64,000 bases of DNA from Kitasatospora azatica KCTC 9699 (GCF_000744785.1 NZ_JQMO01000002.1:1798001-1862000); one strand, 5' to 3'. Counted from the first letter of the stretch, positions 1 to 9,602 are shown. A program made the numbers and translations. The notes: generated from the sequence alone by a model not told the origin.

Positions 1-32
1 GCATCGACGTCCCAGACCTGCTCCTGTTCCAT
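1..32 (-). CDS. Possible N-terminus of an unknown protein (partial)
   Basis: A minus-strand ATG at 32-30 opens a frame that runs off the window edge (MEQEQVWDVD...). A plausible purine-rich ribosome binding site (GCGAGGG) lies 8 nt upstream of it. Only about ten codons are visible, so no family can be assigned and the call rests on the start region alone. Confidence 0.3.
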   Translation of the reverse strand, partial: MEQEQVWDVD

Positions 33-118
33 GCGGCCAACCCTCGCCCTCGGTGTGCGCACTGTCCAACGAATTTGTGGCAGCGGCCGAGGAGTTCACC
101 GAGACGCGCGGACGCTGC

Positions 119-748
119 TCACGAGCCTCCGATCCGGGTCTCCTGCAGCAGGCCCCAGGTGAAGTCGGCGGTGCAGGAGAGTGGTCGGCCGGCCGCGTCG
201 GGGGCAGTGAAGTCGAGCTGCCAGCGCGTCGGAGCGCTGCCCTCGCGCGGGACGGCAGGCGGGAACGCGGCGGCGACATCGGAGACGACGCAGCTCCACG
301 GGGTCAGATCGGCGATCGTCCGCAGGGTGGGCGGCGTCCCGCCGGGGGCACGCACCAACCACTCGTTCCACACCGGACCGCCACCGGCGCCGGAACCGGA
401 TCCGCCGCCGGAGCCAGAACTGGAGCCGGAACCGGGCCCGAGCAGGATCTCGAAGCGGAGCTCGGGCCAGAGCGGCAGCACCCACTGCTGCACCGTGCAG
501 GCGAGGTCGCCGATCTGCCGGCCGAAGCTCGCCTCCGGCGGCCCGAGCACGGCAGCGTAACGGCGGGCGCCGTGCGGGAATCGGGGCGAGCGGATCATCG
601 CCTGCCAGCGCTTGTTGGCCTCCCGCTGCTCGGCCCGGGAGGAGCCGAGTCGGTGCAGCGCCTGCTCGACCAGCTCGGGGCAGTAGTCGGCCATCCGCCG
701 GAGCAGCACGAGTTGGAACTCGGTGGTCGCGAAGCCGTGGATCGCCAT
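119..748 (-). CDS. Hypothetical protein with Gly/Ser-rich linker
   Basis: The frame encodes a 209-residue soluble protein that I do not recognise. Residues 1-100 form a charged, helix-rich N-terminal part. A stretch of about 25 residues made almost only of Gly and Ser (around 105-130) separates it from a C-terminal part containing several Trp residues and ending in ...QETRIGGS. There is no signal peptide and no membrane segment. Third-position G/C bias supports coding on this strand. It is divergent from the redox gene at 881. A two-domain protein joined by a flexible linker is the simplest reading; its function is unknown. Confidence 0.6.
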   Translation of the reverse strand: MAIHGFATTEFQLVLLRRMADYCPELVEQALHRLGSSRAEQREANKRWQAMIRSPRFPHGARRYAAVLGPPEASFGRQIGDLACTVQQWVLPLWPELRFEILLGPGSGSSSGSGGGSGSGAGGGPVWNEWLVRAPGGTPPTLRTIADLTPWSCVVSDVAAAFPPAVPREGSAPTRWQLDFTAPDAAGRPLSCTADFTWGLLQETRIGGS

Positions 749-880
749 CCGGCCAGCCTAGCCAGCCGCGATGCGACCGGCGGACGCCGGCGTGACGCGG
801 CTCACATTCCTTCGTGTCACGACTGCGGGAGCTGCTCTGTCCAAGAGGTGCCAGCGTCAACAACGACACAGGAGTGCACC

Positions 881-1354
881 ATGGAAGCCCGGTTGAACGT
901 CATGGCCAGCCCGGTCGCCGCCAAGGCCATCAAGCACCTCATCGCCGCGAGCCAGGCGCTCGCCGAGTCCACCCTGCCGGCCGCGACTCGCCAGCTGGTG
1001 ATGCTCCGCGCCAGCCAGATCAACGGCTGCGCCGGATGCATCGACATGCACACCAAGGAGGCGGCGCACGCCGGGGAGACCTCCACCCGCCTCAACCTGG
1101 TCGTGGCCTGGCGGGAGGCCACCGTGTTCACCGAGGCCGAACGCGCCGCCCTGGAGCTGACCGAGCAGGGCACCCGCATCGCCGACGCGGCCGGTGGCGT
1201 CAGCGACGAGGTCTGGGCGAACGCCGCCAAGCACTACGACGAGGACCAGCTCGCCGCCCTGGTGGCCCAGATCGCCATCATCAACGCCTTCAACCGCGGC
1301 AACGTCATCACCCAGCAGCCCGCCGGCGACTACCAGGTCGGTCAGATCCACTGA
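881..1354 (+). CDS. Carboxymuconolactone decarboxylase / AhpD-like protein
   Basis: This 157-residue protein belongs to the CMD/AhpD-like alkylhydroperoxidase family. The diagnostic CxxC pair is in the motif NGCAGCIDMH at about residues 46-55, where Cys and the following His form the redox/proton-relay site. The helical repeats after it (..LNLVVAWREA..FTEAERAALELTE..) are typical of the small single-domain members. ATG 881 was chosen because GGAG at 871-874 sits 6 nt upstream; the frame stays open further upstream without a ribosome binding site or family similarity. It is probably a monocistronic peroxidase-type or stress redox protein, followed by a strong hairpin. The physiological substrate cannot be told from sequence. 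Confidence 0.85.
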   Translation: MEARLNVMASPVAAKAIKHLIAASQALAESTLPAATRQLVMLRASQINGCAGCIDMHTKEAAHAGETSTRLNLVVAWREATVFTEAERAALELTEQGTRIADAAGGVSDEVWANAAKHYDEDQLAALVAQIAIINAFNRGNVITQQPAGDYQVGQIH

Positions 1355-1364
1355 CCGGACAGAG

Positions 1365-1420
1365 GTCACTGAGGTCCCGCTGCCGGTGCCGTCCGGCGCC
1401 GACAGCGGGACCTCAGTGAC
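1365..1420 (+). terminator. Strong hairpin terminator
   Basis: Perfect 18-bp inverted repeat GTCACTGAGGTCCCGCTG (1365-1382) pairing with 1403-1420, with a 20-nt loop, starting 11 nt after the stop of the AhpD-like gene. There is no U-tract, as is usual in Streptomyces terminators. Confidence 0.75.
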
Positions 1421-1592
1421 GTCAGCGCTCCCGTGGCGCCGCTGACAACGGTGGACGAACGCGGGATGGCTGCCTCGAAAAGAGCAAACTGGATCAATCC
1501 GGGCCTCTTGTCGTGGACCCGATCCGTCGCCACACTCCCGCTAGTGGCACAGATTCATCGCGCGTAGACAGCGACTCGATACGGGAGTGCCG

Positions 1593-4307
1593 ATGAAGAA
1601 GTCCAGATCATGGGCGGCGGGCCTGGCCGGCCTGGCCCTTCTGCTCGGTGGGACCCAGGGCTTGGCGCAGGGCGCGGCACACCCCGCGACCGGCGTGGGC
1701 TCGTGCACGCTGAAGAACTGGAACGCCGACCAGGACCCCGAGGACGCCAAGGACCTGCCCGAGGGGCAGCGTCCGCAGTCCTACAAGCCCGACGACTACA
1801 ACTGCACGGGCGCCCAATTCGCGGCACCGGGCGTGGAGTTCGCCAAGTTCCCACAGCCGCACAACTACCCTGACCAGTCGGCCGCCGCGGGCACCGCGGC
1901 AGCCGCAGGCGCGAAGAGCACCGCCGCCACCGCGGCGACCAACCCGCTCGCCCCCTACTTCCCGCCGTTCACCCACTTCGTGGTGCTGACCCGGGAGAAC
2001 CACACCTTCGACGACTACCTCGGCGACTGCGCCACCACGGTGCAGTCCGGGTGCAACGGCGTCGTGCAGAGCACCAACCACATCAGCTCGGTGCCGAACC
2101 TGCACTCGCTCGCCAAGACCTACTCGCTGCTCGACTCCTACAGCACCGGCACCCAGCCCCCGAGCGGCCCCAACCACTGGTGGCTGTTCTCCGGGCAGTC
2201 CTCCTCCAGCTCGCAGCAGCAGTCCTACCCCGCCGCCACCGGCACCCAGTTCGACCGCTTCCTCAAGGGCGCCTCGGGCCCCTCGGGCGAGGGAACCGAC
2301 CCCTGCGTGGCGCAGACCGGCGTCGGCAGCGGAACGCCCCAGCTGTCGATGGTGACCGAGGGCGACTTCTACTGGATGCTCAGCACCGGCAGCGGCTACT
2401 GGCGCAACCCCGCCACCAACGCCCTCGAGGTACTGCCGGTCAACCGCCCGGGCACGACGATCCCGGAGGAGCTCGACTACAACAACTACACCTGCAAGGC
2501 GCAGAACGACGACGACCAGGTCATCGCGAACAACTACCTGAACTTCGTGACGGCCAACGGCCTGCCCGCGTACTCCTACGTCGAGCTGTTCAACGACCAC
2601 CCGGGCACCTACCAGGACGTCCCGAAGAACGACTCGGTCACCAAGCAGATCGTCGACTCGATCATGAACAACGCGTCCTACAAGGACAACACGGTGATCG
2701 TGGTGACCGAGGACGACACGCAGAACGGCAGCAACGGCCCGGACCACGTCAGCAACACCTACCGGGTGCCCACCGTCATCGTCGCCTCGCCCACGTACAT
2801 GAAGCAGGGTTACGTCTCACACGTCGCCTACTCCACGAACAACGTGCTGGCCGCGATGGAGCGGGTGATGAACAACGTCCACCCGGGTGTCATCGACCCG
2901 AACGGCAACCTCGGGCTGAGCACCTTCCCGATGACCGCCAACGACCAGGCAGCCCTCGGCGACCCGCTGGAGGACCTGTGGATCCAGGGCACCACCCCGC
3001 TGTCCGCCTCCGCCGCCGCCTCGCCGACCACCGGCAACGCGCCGCTGGCAGTCAACTTCACCGGCTCGGCCACCGGCGGGACCGCGCCCTACAGCTACAG
3101 CTGGAACTTCGGTGACGGCTCGGCGGCCGGCACCACGCAGAACCCGAGCCACACCTACAGCGCCGCCGGCAGCTACCCGGCAACGCTCACCGTCACCGAC
3201 AGCGCCTCCCCGGCCCACACGGCCACCTCGACGGTCGCGCTGAACGTCAGCGCGGTCGGCAACCCGCTGGCGGCCAGCGCCTCGGCCGCGCCGACCTCCG
3301 GACAGGTGCCGCTGAACGTCTCCTTCACCGGCACGGCCACCGGCGGGACACCGGCGTACTCCTACAGCTGGAACTTCGGTGACGGCTCCGCGACCAGCGC
3401 CGCGCAGAACCCGACCCACACCTACAGCGCCGCCGGCACCTACACGGCGACGCTCACGGCGACCGACAGCTCCACCCCCGCCAAGACCGCCACCTCGACC
3501 GTGACGATCACGGCCTCGCCCATCGCCGGCACTCCCCCGGGCGCCCCGACCGGGCTCACCGCCACGCCCGCCAACGGGCAGGCCACGCTCAACTGGCAGG
3601 CCCCCGCCAGCAACGGCGGCGTCAACATCACCTCCTACAAGGTCTACCGCGGCACCTCCAGCGGCTCGGAGACCCAGCTCACCTCGGGCGGCTGCGGCAA
3701 CCTGGCCGTGGTGCTCTCCTGCACCGACACCGGGCTCGCCAACGGACAGACCTACTACTACAAGGTCACCGCCGTGAACTCGATCGGCGAGAGCGCCCAG
3801 AGCAACGAGGCGAGCGCCACGCCCAGCGGCTGCACCCCGCAGCAACTCCTGGGCAATCCGGGCTTCGAAACCGGCAGCGCCTCGCCCTGGTCCACGACCT
3901 CCGGCGTGATCAGCAAGTCCTCCAGCGAACCGCCGCACGCCGGCACCTGGGACGCCTGGCTGGACGGCTACGGCGCCACCCACACCGACAGCCTGTCGCA
4001 AGCGGTGACCCTGCCGACCGGATGCTCCTCGGAGCAGCTGAGCTTCTGGCTGCACGTCGACACCGCGGAGACCTCCACCACCACCGCCTACGACACCCTC
4101 AAGGTGCAGGTCCTCAACAGCTCCGGCACCGTGCTGTCGACCCTGCACACCTACTCCAACCTGGACCACCTCACCGGCTACGCCCAGCACACCTTCGACC
4201 TGTCGGCCTACGCCGGCCAGACGGTGACACTGAAGTTCACCGGGAGCGAGGACTACACCAAGCAGACCTCGTTCGTGCTCGACGACACCGCCGTCAACAC
4301 CCACTGA
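1593..4307 (+). CDS. Secreted phosphoesterase (phospholipase C/acid phosphatase family) with PKD and Fn3 domains
   Basis: A 904-residue exported, modular enzyme. Residues 1-30 are a Sec signal peptide (MKKSRS, hydrophobic core, AQGAA). The catalytic phosphoesterase domain (about 120-460) begins with the family motif [12 protein letters not shown] and has the metal-site-like TEDDTQNG near 370. Two PKD repeats follow (about 470-555 and 557-645, each with SWNFGDGS), then a fibronectin type III domain (about 647-744) and a C-terminal module (746-904) starting [13 protein letters not shown]. That last module is also found at the end of the secreted protein at 12950-14893. ATG 1593 was chosen over GTG 1587 because GTG overlaps the GGGAG ribosome binding site (1583-1587). 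The likely role is extracellular phosphate release from phospholipid or phosphoester substrates. Confidence 0.88.
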   Translation: MKKSRSWAAGLAGLALLLGGTQGLAQGAAHPATGVGSCTLKNWNADQDPEDAKDLPEGQRPQSYKPDDYNCTGAQFAAPGVEFAKFPQPHNYPDQSAAAGTAAAAGAKSTAATAATNPLAPYFPPFTHFVVLTRENHTFDDYLGDCATTVQSGCNGVVQSTNHISSVPNLHSLAKTYSLLDSYSTGTQPPSGPNHWWLFSGQSSSSSQQQSYPAATGTQFDRFLKGASGPSGEGTDPCVAQTGVGSGTPQLSMVTEGDFYWMLSTGSGYWRNPATNALEVLPVNRPGTTIPEELDYNNYTCKAQNDDDQVIANNYLNFVTANGLPAYSYVELFNDHPGTYQDVPKNDSVTKQIVDSIMNNASYKDNTVIVVTEDDTQNGSNGPDHVSNTYRVPTVIVASPTYMKQGYVSHVAYSTNNVLAAMERVMNNVHPGVIDPNGNLGLSTFPMTANDQAALGDPLEDLWIQGTTPLSASAAASPTTGNAPLAVNFTGSATGGTAPYSYSWNFGDGSAAGTTQNPSHTYSAAGSYPATLTVTDSASPAHTATSTVALNVSAVGNPLAASASAAPTSGQVPLNVSFTGTATGGTPAYSYSWNFGDGSATSAAQNPTHTYSAAGTYTATLTATDSSTPAKTATSTVTITASPIAGTPPGAPTGLTATPANGQATLNWQAPASNGGVNITSYKVYRGTSSGSETQLTSGGCGNLAVVLSCTDTGLANGQTYYYKVTAVNSIGESAQSNEASATPSGCTPQQLLGNPGFETGSASPWSTTSGVISKSSSEPPHAGTWDAWLDGYGATHTDSLSQAVTLPTGCSSEQLSFWLHVDTAETSTTTAYDTLKVQVLNSSGTVLSTLHTYSNLDHLTGYAQHTFDLSAYAGQTVTLKFTGSEDYTKQTSFVLDDTAVNTH

Positions 4308-4326
4308 CCCCGCAACGGGACAGTGC

Positions 4327-4358
4327 CGGCCGGCCGGGGGACGCTCCCCGGCCGGCCG
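4327..4358 (+). terminator. Hairpin terminator after the phosphoesterase
   Basis: CGGCCGGCCGGGG (4327-4339) pairs with CCCCGGCCGGCCG (4346-4358) around a 6-nt loop, about 20 nt after the stop codon at 4305-4307. It may serve both this gene and the convergent gene ending at 4424. Confidence 0.75.
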
Positions 4359-4423
4359 TTCGTGCCTTGGACGGAGCACTCCTGACAGAGCACTACTAAC
4401 AGAGCGCTCCTGACCGAGCTCTC

Positions 4424-5920
4424 CTAATGGGTGCCCGCGTCGAGCAGACTGTGCATCAGGCCCACCGGCAGCGCCGGGTTGGCCGCGGCGGCGTGGGCGA
4501 GCTCCTCGTCGTCGAGAAGTTCCAGCAGCCGGGGCTGCGGCAGGCGCGGGTGGGCGGCGAACGCGGCTCGGACCTGCGGGTCGGGGTCGCGGGTGAGCCG
4601 GTCGGCGGTGGCCGGGGCGAGGTCGGGGTCGCGGGCGGCGAGTCGGCGGACGGCGGGGTCCTGGTGGTCGGCGAAGGCCGCCAGGCCGTGGGTCGGGAAG
4701 TTCGGACGGGTCGTCAGGTGCTCGCGCCGATGGCCGGTGTACTCCAGGAAGCTGCGGAGCAGCAGCGGGGCGGGGGCATCGGGGTGGTTCTGGGCGAGCA
4801 GCACCCGCACGCCGAGGTCCTCGTCCTCGGCCAGGCGGGCCAGCAGGTCCGGCGGCAGGCCGTGGTCCCTGGCCGCGCCGCGGCGCAGCACGGGGTGGGC
4901 GGAGAGCGCCCGGCGGCGGACCGTCTCGGGGTCCCGAGGGTGGAAGGGCTCCGGGGAGTAGTCGAAGGTGCCGGTCTGGTCGACCTGGTAGTCGATCGCC
5001 GCGCGCTCCTGCTCGGTCAGTGCCGGGTGCAGCGAGATCGCCAGCCGAACGGCGGGGTCGGGGTCGACGGCGAGCGTACGGCGCTCGGCGGCGCCCAGGT
5101 CGCCGCGGCAGGCGATGCGCTCGCGCACCTCGGGGTCCGGGTCACGGGCCAGCAGGACGACCACGTCGGCCGGCAGGCTGGGGTTGCCGGCGATCATCCT
5201 CCGGCCCTCATCGCCGCCGGGCGCCGAGAGCACCCGCGCGACGACGGCGCGGCTGAGGGCGCCGTGGATCAGCAGGTGGGTGCGCGCGTGGCAGGACTGT
5301 TCGGGGAGGTCCTGCTCCACCAGCGCCGGGTCGTGCAGGCGCTGGTGGCGGGCGGCCGCGGCCCGCACCTGCGGGTCGGGGTCGGCCAGCAGGGCGGCCC
5401 GTACCCCGGTCGACAGCGCGTCCCACGGCCCGGACCCGAATTCGCGGACCTTCGCCACCGGGTGGGTGGGCATCGCCCGGCGGAACTCCATGGAGATCTG
5501 CCGGTAGAGGGCGCCGAGCAGGTCGTCCTCGTACGTGGTGATCATGCGCACCACGGCCCAGTCGGGCAGCGGCCTGGGCCAGGGCACCTCCGCGGCCGCC
5601 GGGCCCCCGGCCAGGTGCGCGCGGACCAGCCATTCGGGGTCGTCCAGCAGCCGGGTGCGCCGGGCGGGATCGACGTGCGGATTGCCCGCGAGGAAGCTCC
5701 GGGTGCGCGGGTCCGGGTGGGCGACCGCCGCGTCGACCACCGCGTCGGGCAGGTCCCGATCCCGACACAGCACCATCCGCACCGCCGGAGCCCCGACGGC
5801 GAGCAGCCGAAGCAGCACCTCGACGGGCGCAGCCGGGTTGAGGGCCACCCCGGCCAGCCGACGGTCCGCCAGGTCGGCCTCGTCCCACAGCCGGCCCGGC
5901 GTACGCACGCCTCGACTCAT
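4424..5920 (-). CDS. Leucine-rich-repeat-variant (LRV/HEAT-like) repeat protein
   Basis: A 498-residue cytoplasmic protein built from about 15 degenerate repeats of the form LLxDPDPxVRxxxAxHPxLP (for example LLADPDPQVRAAAARH, LARDPDPEVRERIACR, LTRDPDPQVRAAFAAH). This is the leucine-rich-repeat-variant pattern, which folds as an alpha/3-10 solenoid and acts as a protein-binding scaffold. The repeats run the whole length, with no catalytic domain or signal peptide. The frame is open far upstream (antisense to the M1 peptidase), but ATG 5920 is preceded by GGGAGG about 9 nt upstream and the repeat pattern starts right after it. It is convergent with the phosphoesterase. Its partner is unknown. 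Confidence 0.8.
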   Translation of the reverse strand: MSRGVRTPGRLWDEADLADRRLAGVALNPAAPVEVLLRLLAVGAPAVRMVLCRDRDLPDAVVDAAVAHPDPRTRSFLAGNPHVDPARRTRLLDDPEWLVRAHLAGGPAAAEVPWPRPLPDWAVVRMITTYEDDLLGALYRQISMEFRRAMPTHPVAKVREFGSGPWDALSTGVRAALLADPDPQVRAAAARHQRLHDPALVEQDLPEQSCHARTHLLIHGALSRAVVARVLSAPGGDEGRRMIAGNPSLPADVVVLLARDPDPEVRERIACRGDLGAAERRTLAVDPDPAVRLAISLHPALTEQERAAIDYQVDQTGTFDYSPEPFHPRDPETVRRRALSAHPVLRRGAARDHGLPPDLLARLAEDEDLGVRVLLAQNHPDAPAPLLLRSFLEYTGHRREHLTTRPNFPTHGLAAFADHQDPAVRRLAARDPDLAPATADRLTRDPDPQVRAAFAAHPRLPQPRLLELLDDEELAHAAAANPALPVGLMHSLLDAGTH

Positions 5921-6019
5921 CGGCCCGCACCTCCCACCATCGACGAACCTCCGAGACCCTACCCGCACCGAGGCGCACCCTGCCTCGGGTGACCGAATGG
6001 CAAGGCCGACGGGATGTAC

Positions 6020-6055
6020 CTGACACCCCGTCAGTCCCGGCCTAGAGTGGCGATC
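6020..6055 (+). promoter_or_regulatory. Leaderless promoter of the M1 peptidase gene
   Basis: A -35 box CTGACA (6020-6025), 17-bp spacer and -10 box TAGAGT (6043-6048) precede the ATG at 6056 by 7 nt, so transcription should begin at or next to the start codon. This explains the lack of a ribosome binding site. Confidence 0.6.
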
Positions 6056-7549
6056 ATGACGACCATCGCCGCCCGGCTCGCCCCCGCCTGCGCGCTCGCC
6101 CTGGCCGCCGCCTGCTGGCTGGGCGCGGTACCCCCGGCCCAGGCCGCTCCGGGAGCGGCCTGGGTGGACCCCGTCTTCCCCGGTCTCGGCAGCCGCAGCT
6201 ACGACGCGCTCGGCTACGACCTCGCCTTCGACTACCGCGACCTGACCAGGACCGTCGACGCGACCGCGACCATCACCGCGCACAGCCGCCAGGCCCTCCA
6301 GCGGGTCGAACTGGACGCGCTGGGCCTGGACGTGCACAGCGTCCAGGTCGACGGCAGGCCCGCCACCTTCACCACCGGCGGCGAGAAGCTGCTGGTCACC
6401 CCGGAGCACCCGGTCCCGGCCGACCGTACGCTCACGGTCACCGTCGCCTATTCGGCCGACCCGCACGCGTCCGACCTCCCGCACACCGGCTGGGTGCCGA
6501 CCGCCGACGGTTTCGCGGTGGCCGGGCAGCCGAACAGCGCCCACACCGTCTTCCCGTGCAACGACCGGCCCGACGACAAGGCGCCCTTCACCGTGCGCGT
6601 CACCGCGCCGGACGGGCTGCTCGGCGTCGCGGGCGGCACCCCGACCGGTGTCAGCGAGCAGGGCGGGCGGACCACCCGCAGCTACGAGTACCGCGACCCG
6701 ATGGCCACCGAGCTGCTCCAGGTCTCGGTGGGCCGGGCCGAGCTGCGCGAGCGCCAGGGCCCGGCGGGCCTGCCGATCCGCGATGTGGTGCCGGTCTCCC
6801 GGGCCGCCGCGCTGGAACCGGCCCTCGCCCTGACCCCCGGTCAGCTCGGCTGGTTGGAGCAGCGGCTCGGCGACTTCCCGTTCGAGACCTACGGCCTGCT
6901 CCCGGTGGACACCGACGATCCCGACGCCTTCGGCTTCACCGGCCTGGAGACCCAGACCCTGACCCTCTACAAGCCGAACTTCCTGCTGCAGCCCGAGCCG
7001 AAGATCGGCTCGCACATGATGCACGAGCTGGTCCACTCCTGGTTCGGCAACAGCGTCACCCCCAGCAGCTGGTCCGACTTGTGGCTGAACGAGGGTCATG
7101 CCGACTTCTACGGCCTGCAGTACCGCTACGAGCGCGGCTGGCCGGACTCCCTCGGGCTGACCACGCTGGACGCCCGGATGAAGGACACCTACGCCAAGGG
7201 CGACCAGTGGCGCCAGGACTCCGGACCGGTCGCCGCGCCGAACGCGGCCGACTTGTTCGACGAGCAGCGCTACCTCGGCGGCGTGCTGGTGCTCTACGCC
7301 CTGCGCGAGAAGGTCGGTGCGCCGACCTTCGAACGGATCGAGCGGACCTACCTGTCCCGCTACCGCAACGGCTCGGCGGGCACCCAGGAGTACCTCGCCA
7401 CCGCCTCCGAGGTGGCCGGCCAGGACCTGCACGCCTTCCTGACCGACTGGCTCTACGGCACCCGGACCCCGCCGATGCCGGGCCACCCGGACTGGACGGT
7501 CACCCCGGCGCGGCAGCCCTCGCCGCACCCGGTCAGAACTTCAGATTGA
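6056..7549 (+). CDS. Secreted M1-family zinc metallopeptidase (aminopeptidase N-like)
   Basis: A 497-residue exported peptidase. Residues 1-30 are a signal peptide ending VPPAQAAPG. The N-terminal beta domain (about 40-230) is followed by the gluzincin catalytic domain. HELVH (323-327) supplies two zinc His ligands and the catalytic Glu, and the third ligand Glu346 follows exactly 18 residues later in LWLNEGHAD. The M1 exopeptidase motif (normally GAMEN) appears as FTGLET near 300, so aminopeptidase specificity is less certain. The protein lacks the C-terminal ERAP-like domain of large M1 enzymes, as in other short Streptomyces members. ATG 6056 fits the signal peptide and the promoter. Its 3' end overlaps the convergent deacetylase by 17 bp. 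Confidence 0.88.
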   Translation: MTTIAARLAPACALALAAACWLGAVPPAQAAPGAAWVDPVFPGLGSRSYDALGYDLAFDYRDLTRTVDATATITAHSRQALQRVELDALGLDVHSVQVDGRPATFTTGGEKLLVTPEHPVPADRTLTVTVAYSADPHASDLPHTGWVPTADGFAVAGQPNSAHTVFPCNDRPDDKAPFTVRVTAPDGLLGVAGGTPTGVSEQGGRTTRSYEYRDPMATELLQVSVGRAELRERQGPAGLPIRDVVPVSRAAALEPALALTPGQLGWLEQRLGDFPFETYGLLPVDTDDPDAFGFTGLETQTLTLYKPNFLLQPEPKIGSHMMHELVHSWFGNSVTPSSWSDLWLNEGHADFYGLQYRYERGWPDSLGLTTLDARMKDTYAKGDQWRQDSGPVAAPNAADLFDEQRYLGGVLVLYALREKVGAPTFERIERTYLSRYRNGSAGTQEYLATASEVAGQDLHAFLTDWLYGTRTPPMPGHPDWTVTPARQPSPHPVRTSD

Positions 7550-8276
7550 TCACCTCGAAGGGGGCCGCGAGCCGGGTGCCGAGCCGGCTGCCGGTGGCGC
7601 GGCCCATCGACTCCAGGAAGCCGCGCGCGTCGGCCATCTGACCGCCGAGCCCGGCCAGGTAGGCGGCGTGCGCCTCCAGCGAGGCCACGCCCGCCTCGAA
7701 GTGCTCGGTGGTGTCCACCGCGTGCCCGGACAGCGGCGAGCCGGCCGCCCAGAGCTGGCGCACCCCGTCCCACGGCTGGTGCCCCTCCTCGGTCAGCTCG
7801 CGGAAGACCCAGCGGTTGCCCGCGTCGCGGACGGCGTCCAGGGTGGCCCGGCCGGCGGCGATGTGGTCGGCCTGGTTGGGGAAGACCCCGCCGTAGGTCT
7901 CCCGGAAGTTGGTGGTGATCACGATCTCCGGCCGGTGCCGGCGCACCAGGCGGGCGATGTCGCGACGCAGCGGCAACCCGTACTCCAGGACGCCGTCCGG
8001 GTGGTGCAGGAACTCCACGGTCTCGACGCCGACCACGGCGGCCGAGGCGATCTGCTCGGCCTCGCGCAGCGGCCCGCACTCGGCCGGGTCGATCGAGTCG
8101 ATCCCGGCCTCGCCGCTGGTCACCATCGCGTAGACGACCTCCTTGCCCTGCGCCGTCCAGCGGGCGACGGCGGCTGCGGCGCCGTACTCCATGTCGTCGG
8201 GGTGCGCGACCACCGCAAGGGCGCGCTGCCAGTCCTCGTCGAGCGGCTGCAGGGGGGTGGGGGTCGGCTCGGACAC
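7533..8276 (-). CDS. PIG-L/LmbE-family deacetylase
   Basis: A 247-residue zinc-dependent N-acetylglucosaminyl deacetylase-type hydrolase. The signature AHPDDMEYG lies at residues 24-32, with His25 and Asp28 as metal ligands and Asp27 as general base. The distal motif NQADHIAAG near 150 supplies the third His. Members act on mycothiol precursors, GlcNAc-PI or antibiotic intermediates; this one has no clear neighbour that fixes a substrate. ATG 8276 has GAGGAG about 6 nt upstream. It is convergent with and overlaps the M1 peptidase gene by 17 bp. It is cytoplasmic, with no signal peptide. Confidence 0.87.
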   Translation of the reverse strand: MSEPTPTPLQPLDEDWQRALAVVAHPDDMEYGAAAAVARWTAQGKEVVYAMVTSGEAGIDSIDPAECGPLREAEQIASAAVVGVETVEFLHHPDGVLEYGLPLRRDIARLVRRHRPEIVITTNFRETYGGVFPNQADHIAAGRATLDAVRDAGNRWVFRELTEEGHQPWDGVRQLWAAGSPLSGHAVDTTEHFEAGVASLEAHAAYLAGLGGQMADARGFLESMGRATGSRLGTRLAAPFEVINLKF

Positions 8277-8437
8277 GGTGGCGCTCCTCGCGGGGTGGTG
8301 CGGGTGGCTGACGGTTGATCAACTCTTGATCTCCACCGTCATATCACGCAGCACCGACAGATCAGCGTGCAGCGCCGCCCACCTCACCGTGCAGCGCGGC
8401 CCAGCTTGCAGCGCGGCTCACAGCCGTCCCCGCGAGC

Positions 8438-9409
8438 TCACAGCCATCCCCGCTTGGTCGCGTTCACGCCCGCCTGGAAGCGGCTCGCGGCATCCAGGCG
8501 GTCCATCAGGTCGGCCATCATCCGGCGGACCGTGCGCAGTGAGATGCCCAGGTTGCGGGCGGCCACCTCGTCGGTGTGGCCGTCGCTGATGATCTCCAGC
8601 AGCTTGCGTTCCATCGGGGTGCAGCCATGGCTGTCGGTGGGCGCCTGCTGGCCGAACGGCGTGCCGGTGACCCAGATCTGTTCGAACAGCGCGCAGACCG
8701 CGGCCAGCATGCCCTGGCTGTGCACCTCCAGGGCACCGACCCGGGCGTCACTCGGGTCGATCGGCAGGATGGCCACCTTGCGGTCCACGATGACCAGCGG
8801 CATCGGCACGGCCGGCACGGTGCGCATCTGGCCGCCCAGGCCGGTCATCCAGCGCGCGTAGGCGAGGGTGTCGGTGTCGTTGCGAAAGCTCTCCCGGCAG
8901 ACCGCGCGGATCACCACACCACGCTCCAGGGCCTGCTGGTTGAGGGGCTTGGCGGCGTCCCTGGCGTCCGGCAGGTGCGCGCCGCCGGGGTTGAGCGAGA
9001 GGCACTCGAACTCGGTCAGCTGCTGCAGCTCCTCCAGCCGGAAGCGGACGGTGTCCAGTCCCTCCAGGCGGCGGGCGCCGTCGCCGTCCGGGCCGTGCTC
9101 GTGCTCGGCGGCGATCGAGGCGATCGCCGCCCGGGTCGCCTCGATCTGCGCCTGCCGGGCCGCCGACTCGGCCTCGGCCGCCGCCAGCAGTGCGGCCAGG
9201 CCCACCTGCGGGCTGACCGCGCGCAGGCCACTGCGGTGTGCGGAGGGGCGCAGCAGGGCGAGGTCGGCCAGCTCGTTCAGGGCGGTGCGGACCTCGGTGA
9301 CGGGCAGACCGGTGTCGGTGGCCAAGTCGTCGACGCCGTGGTCCGGCCCGCCCAGCATGGCGCGATAGACCGCCTCGGCTCGGCTGGACACCCCCAAAAG
9401 CTCCAGCAT
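8438..9409 (-). CDS. TrmB/LuxR-type transcriptional regulator (module copy 1)
   Basis: A 323-residue one-component regulator. The N-terminal 60 residues resemble a TrmB winged helix (LLGVSSRAEAVYRAMLGG...LPVTEVRTALNELADLALLR). A central sensor/coiled-coil region follows (about 70-255). The C-terminal LuxR/GerE helix-turn-helix (about 262-323) contains DGHTDEVAARNLGISLRTV RRMMADLM. It is clearly paralogous to the protein at 60697-61671 along its full length, including the shared FxAGxxAxxxxWL end. It diverges from the peptide gene at 9741. The pairing suggests it controls, or responds to, the peptide operon; this is inferred. There is no receiver domain. A 20-bp duplication lies at its 3' end (around 8418-8456). 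Confidence 0.82.
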   Translation of the reverse strand: MLELLGVSSRAEAVYRAMLGGPDHGVDDLATDTGLPVTEVRTALNELADLALLRPSAHRSGLRAVSPQVGLAALLAAAEAESAARQAQIEATRAAIASIAAEHEHGPDGDGARRLEGLDTVRFRLEELQQLTEFECLSLNPGGAHLPDARDAAKPLNQQALERGVVIRAVCRESFRNDTDTLAYARWMTGLGGQMRTVPAVPMPLVIVDRKVAILPIDPSDARVGALEVHSQGMLAAVCALFEQIWVTGTPFGQQAPTDSHGCTPMERKLLEIISDGHTDEVAARNLGISLRTVRRMMADLMDRLDAASRFQAGVNATKRGWL

Positions 9410-9583
9410 GAACGCCCCCCGGTAGCCCCCGCCCGAGCCCCCAGTCTCTCCGGCCCACCAAGCCGGAGCAAGGGCCGCAACCAGCCGGTTACCTGCCTGG
9501 GACCTGGCGGTTAGTCGCCCCGAAGCGGCAGGTCACCCTCCGGCCTCGACGGCGGGTCGTCATGTCTCGATGGTGCCAGACAC

Positions 9584-9602
9584 GTTCGTGCCAGGCACGA
9601 AC
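9584..9602. promoter_or_regulatory. 19-bp perfect palindrome, candidate operator
   Basis: GTTCGTGCCAGGCACGAAC has 9-bp perfect arms around a central A. It sits in the 331-bp divergent intergenic region between the regulator (start 9409) and the secreted-peptide gene (9741), where a homodimeric regulator would bind. No other long feature is visible in this intergenic stretch. Confidence 0.6.

Noticed and set aside
4424..7528. 1034-codon open frame on the minus strand
   Set aside because: It extends the repeat-protein frame through the antisense of the M1 peptidase because GC-rich DNA lacks stops. The repeat pattern and ribosome binding site start at 5920.
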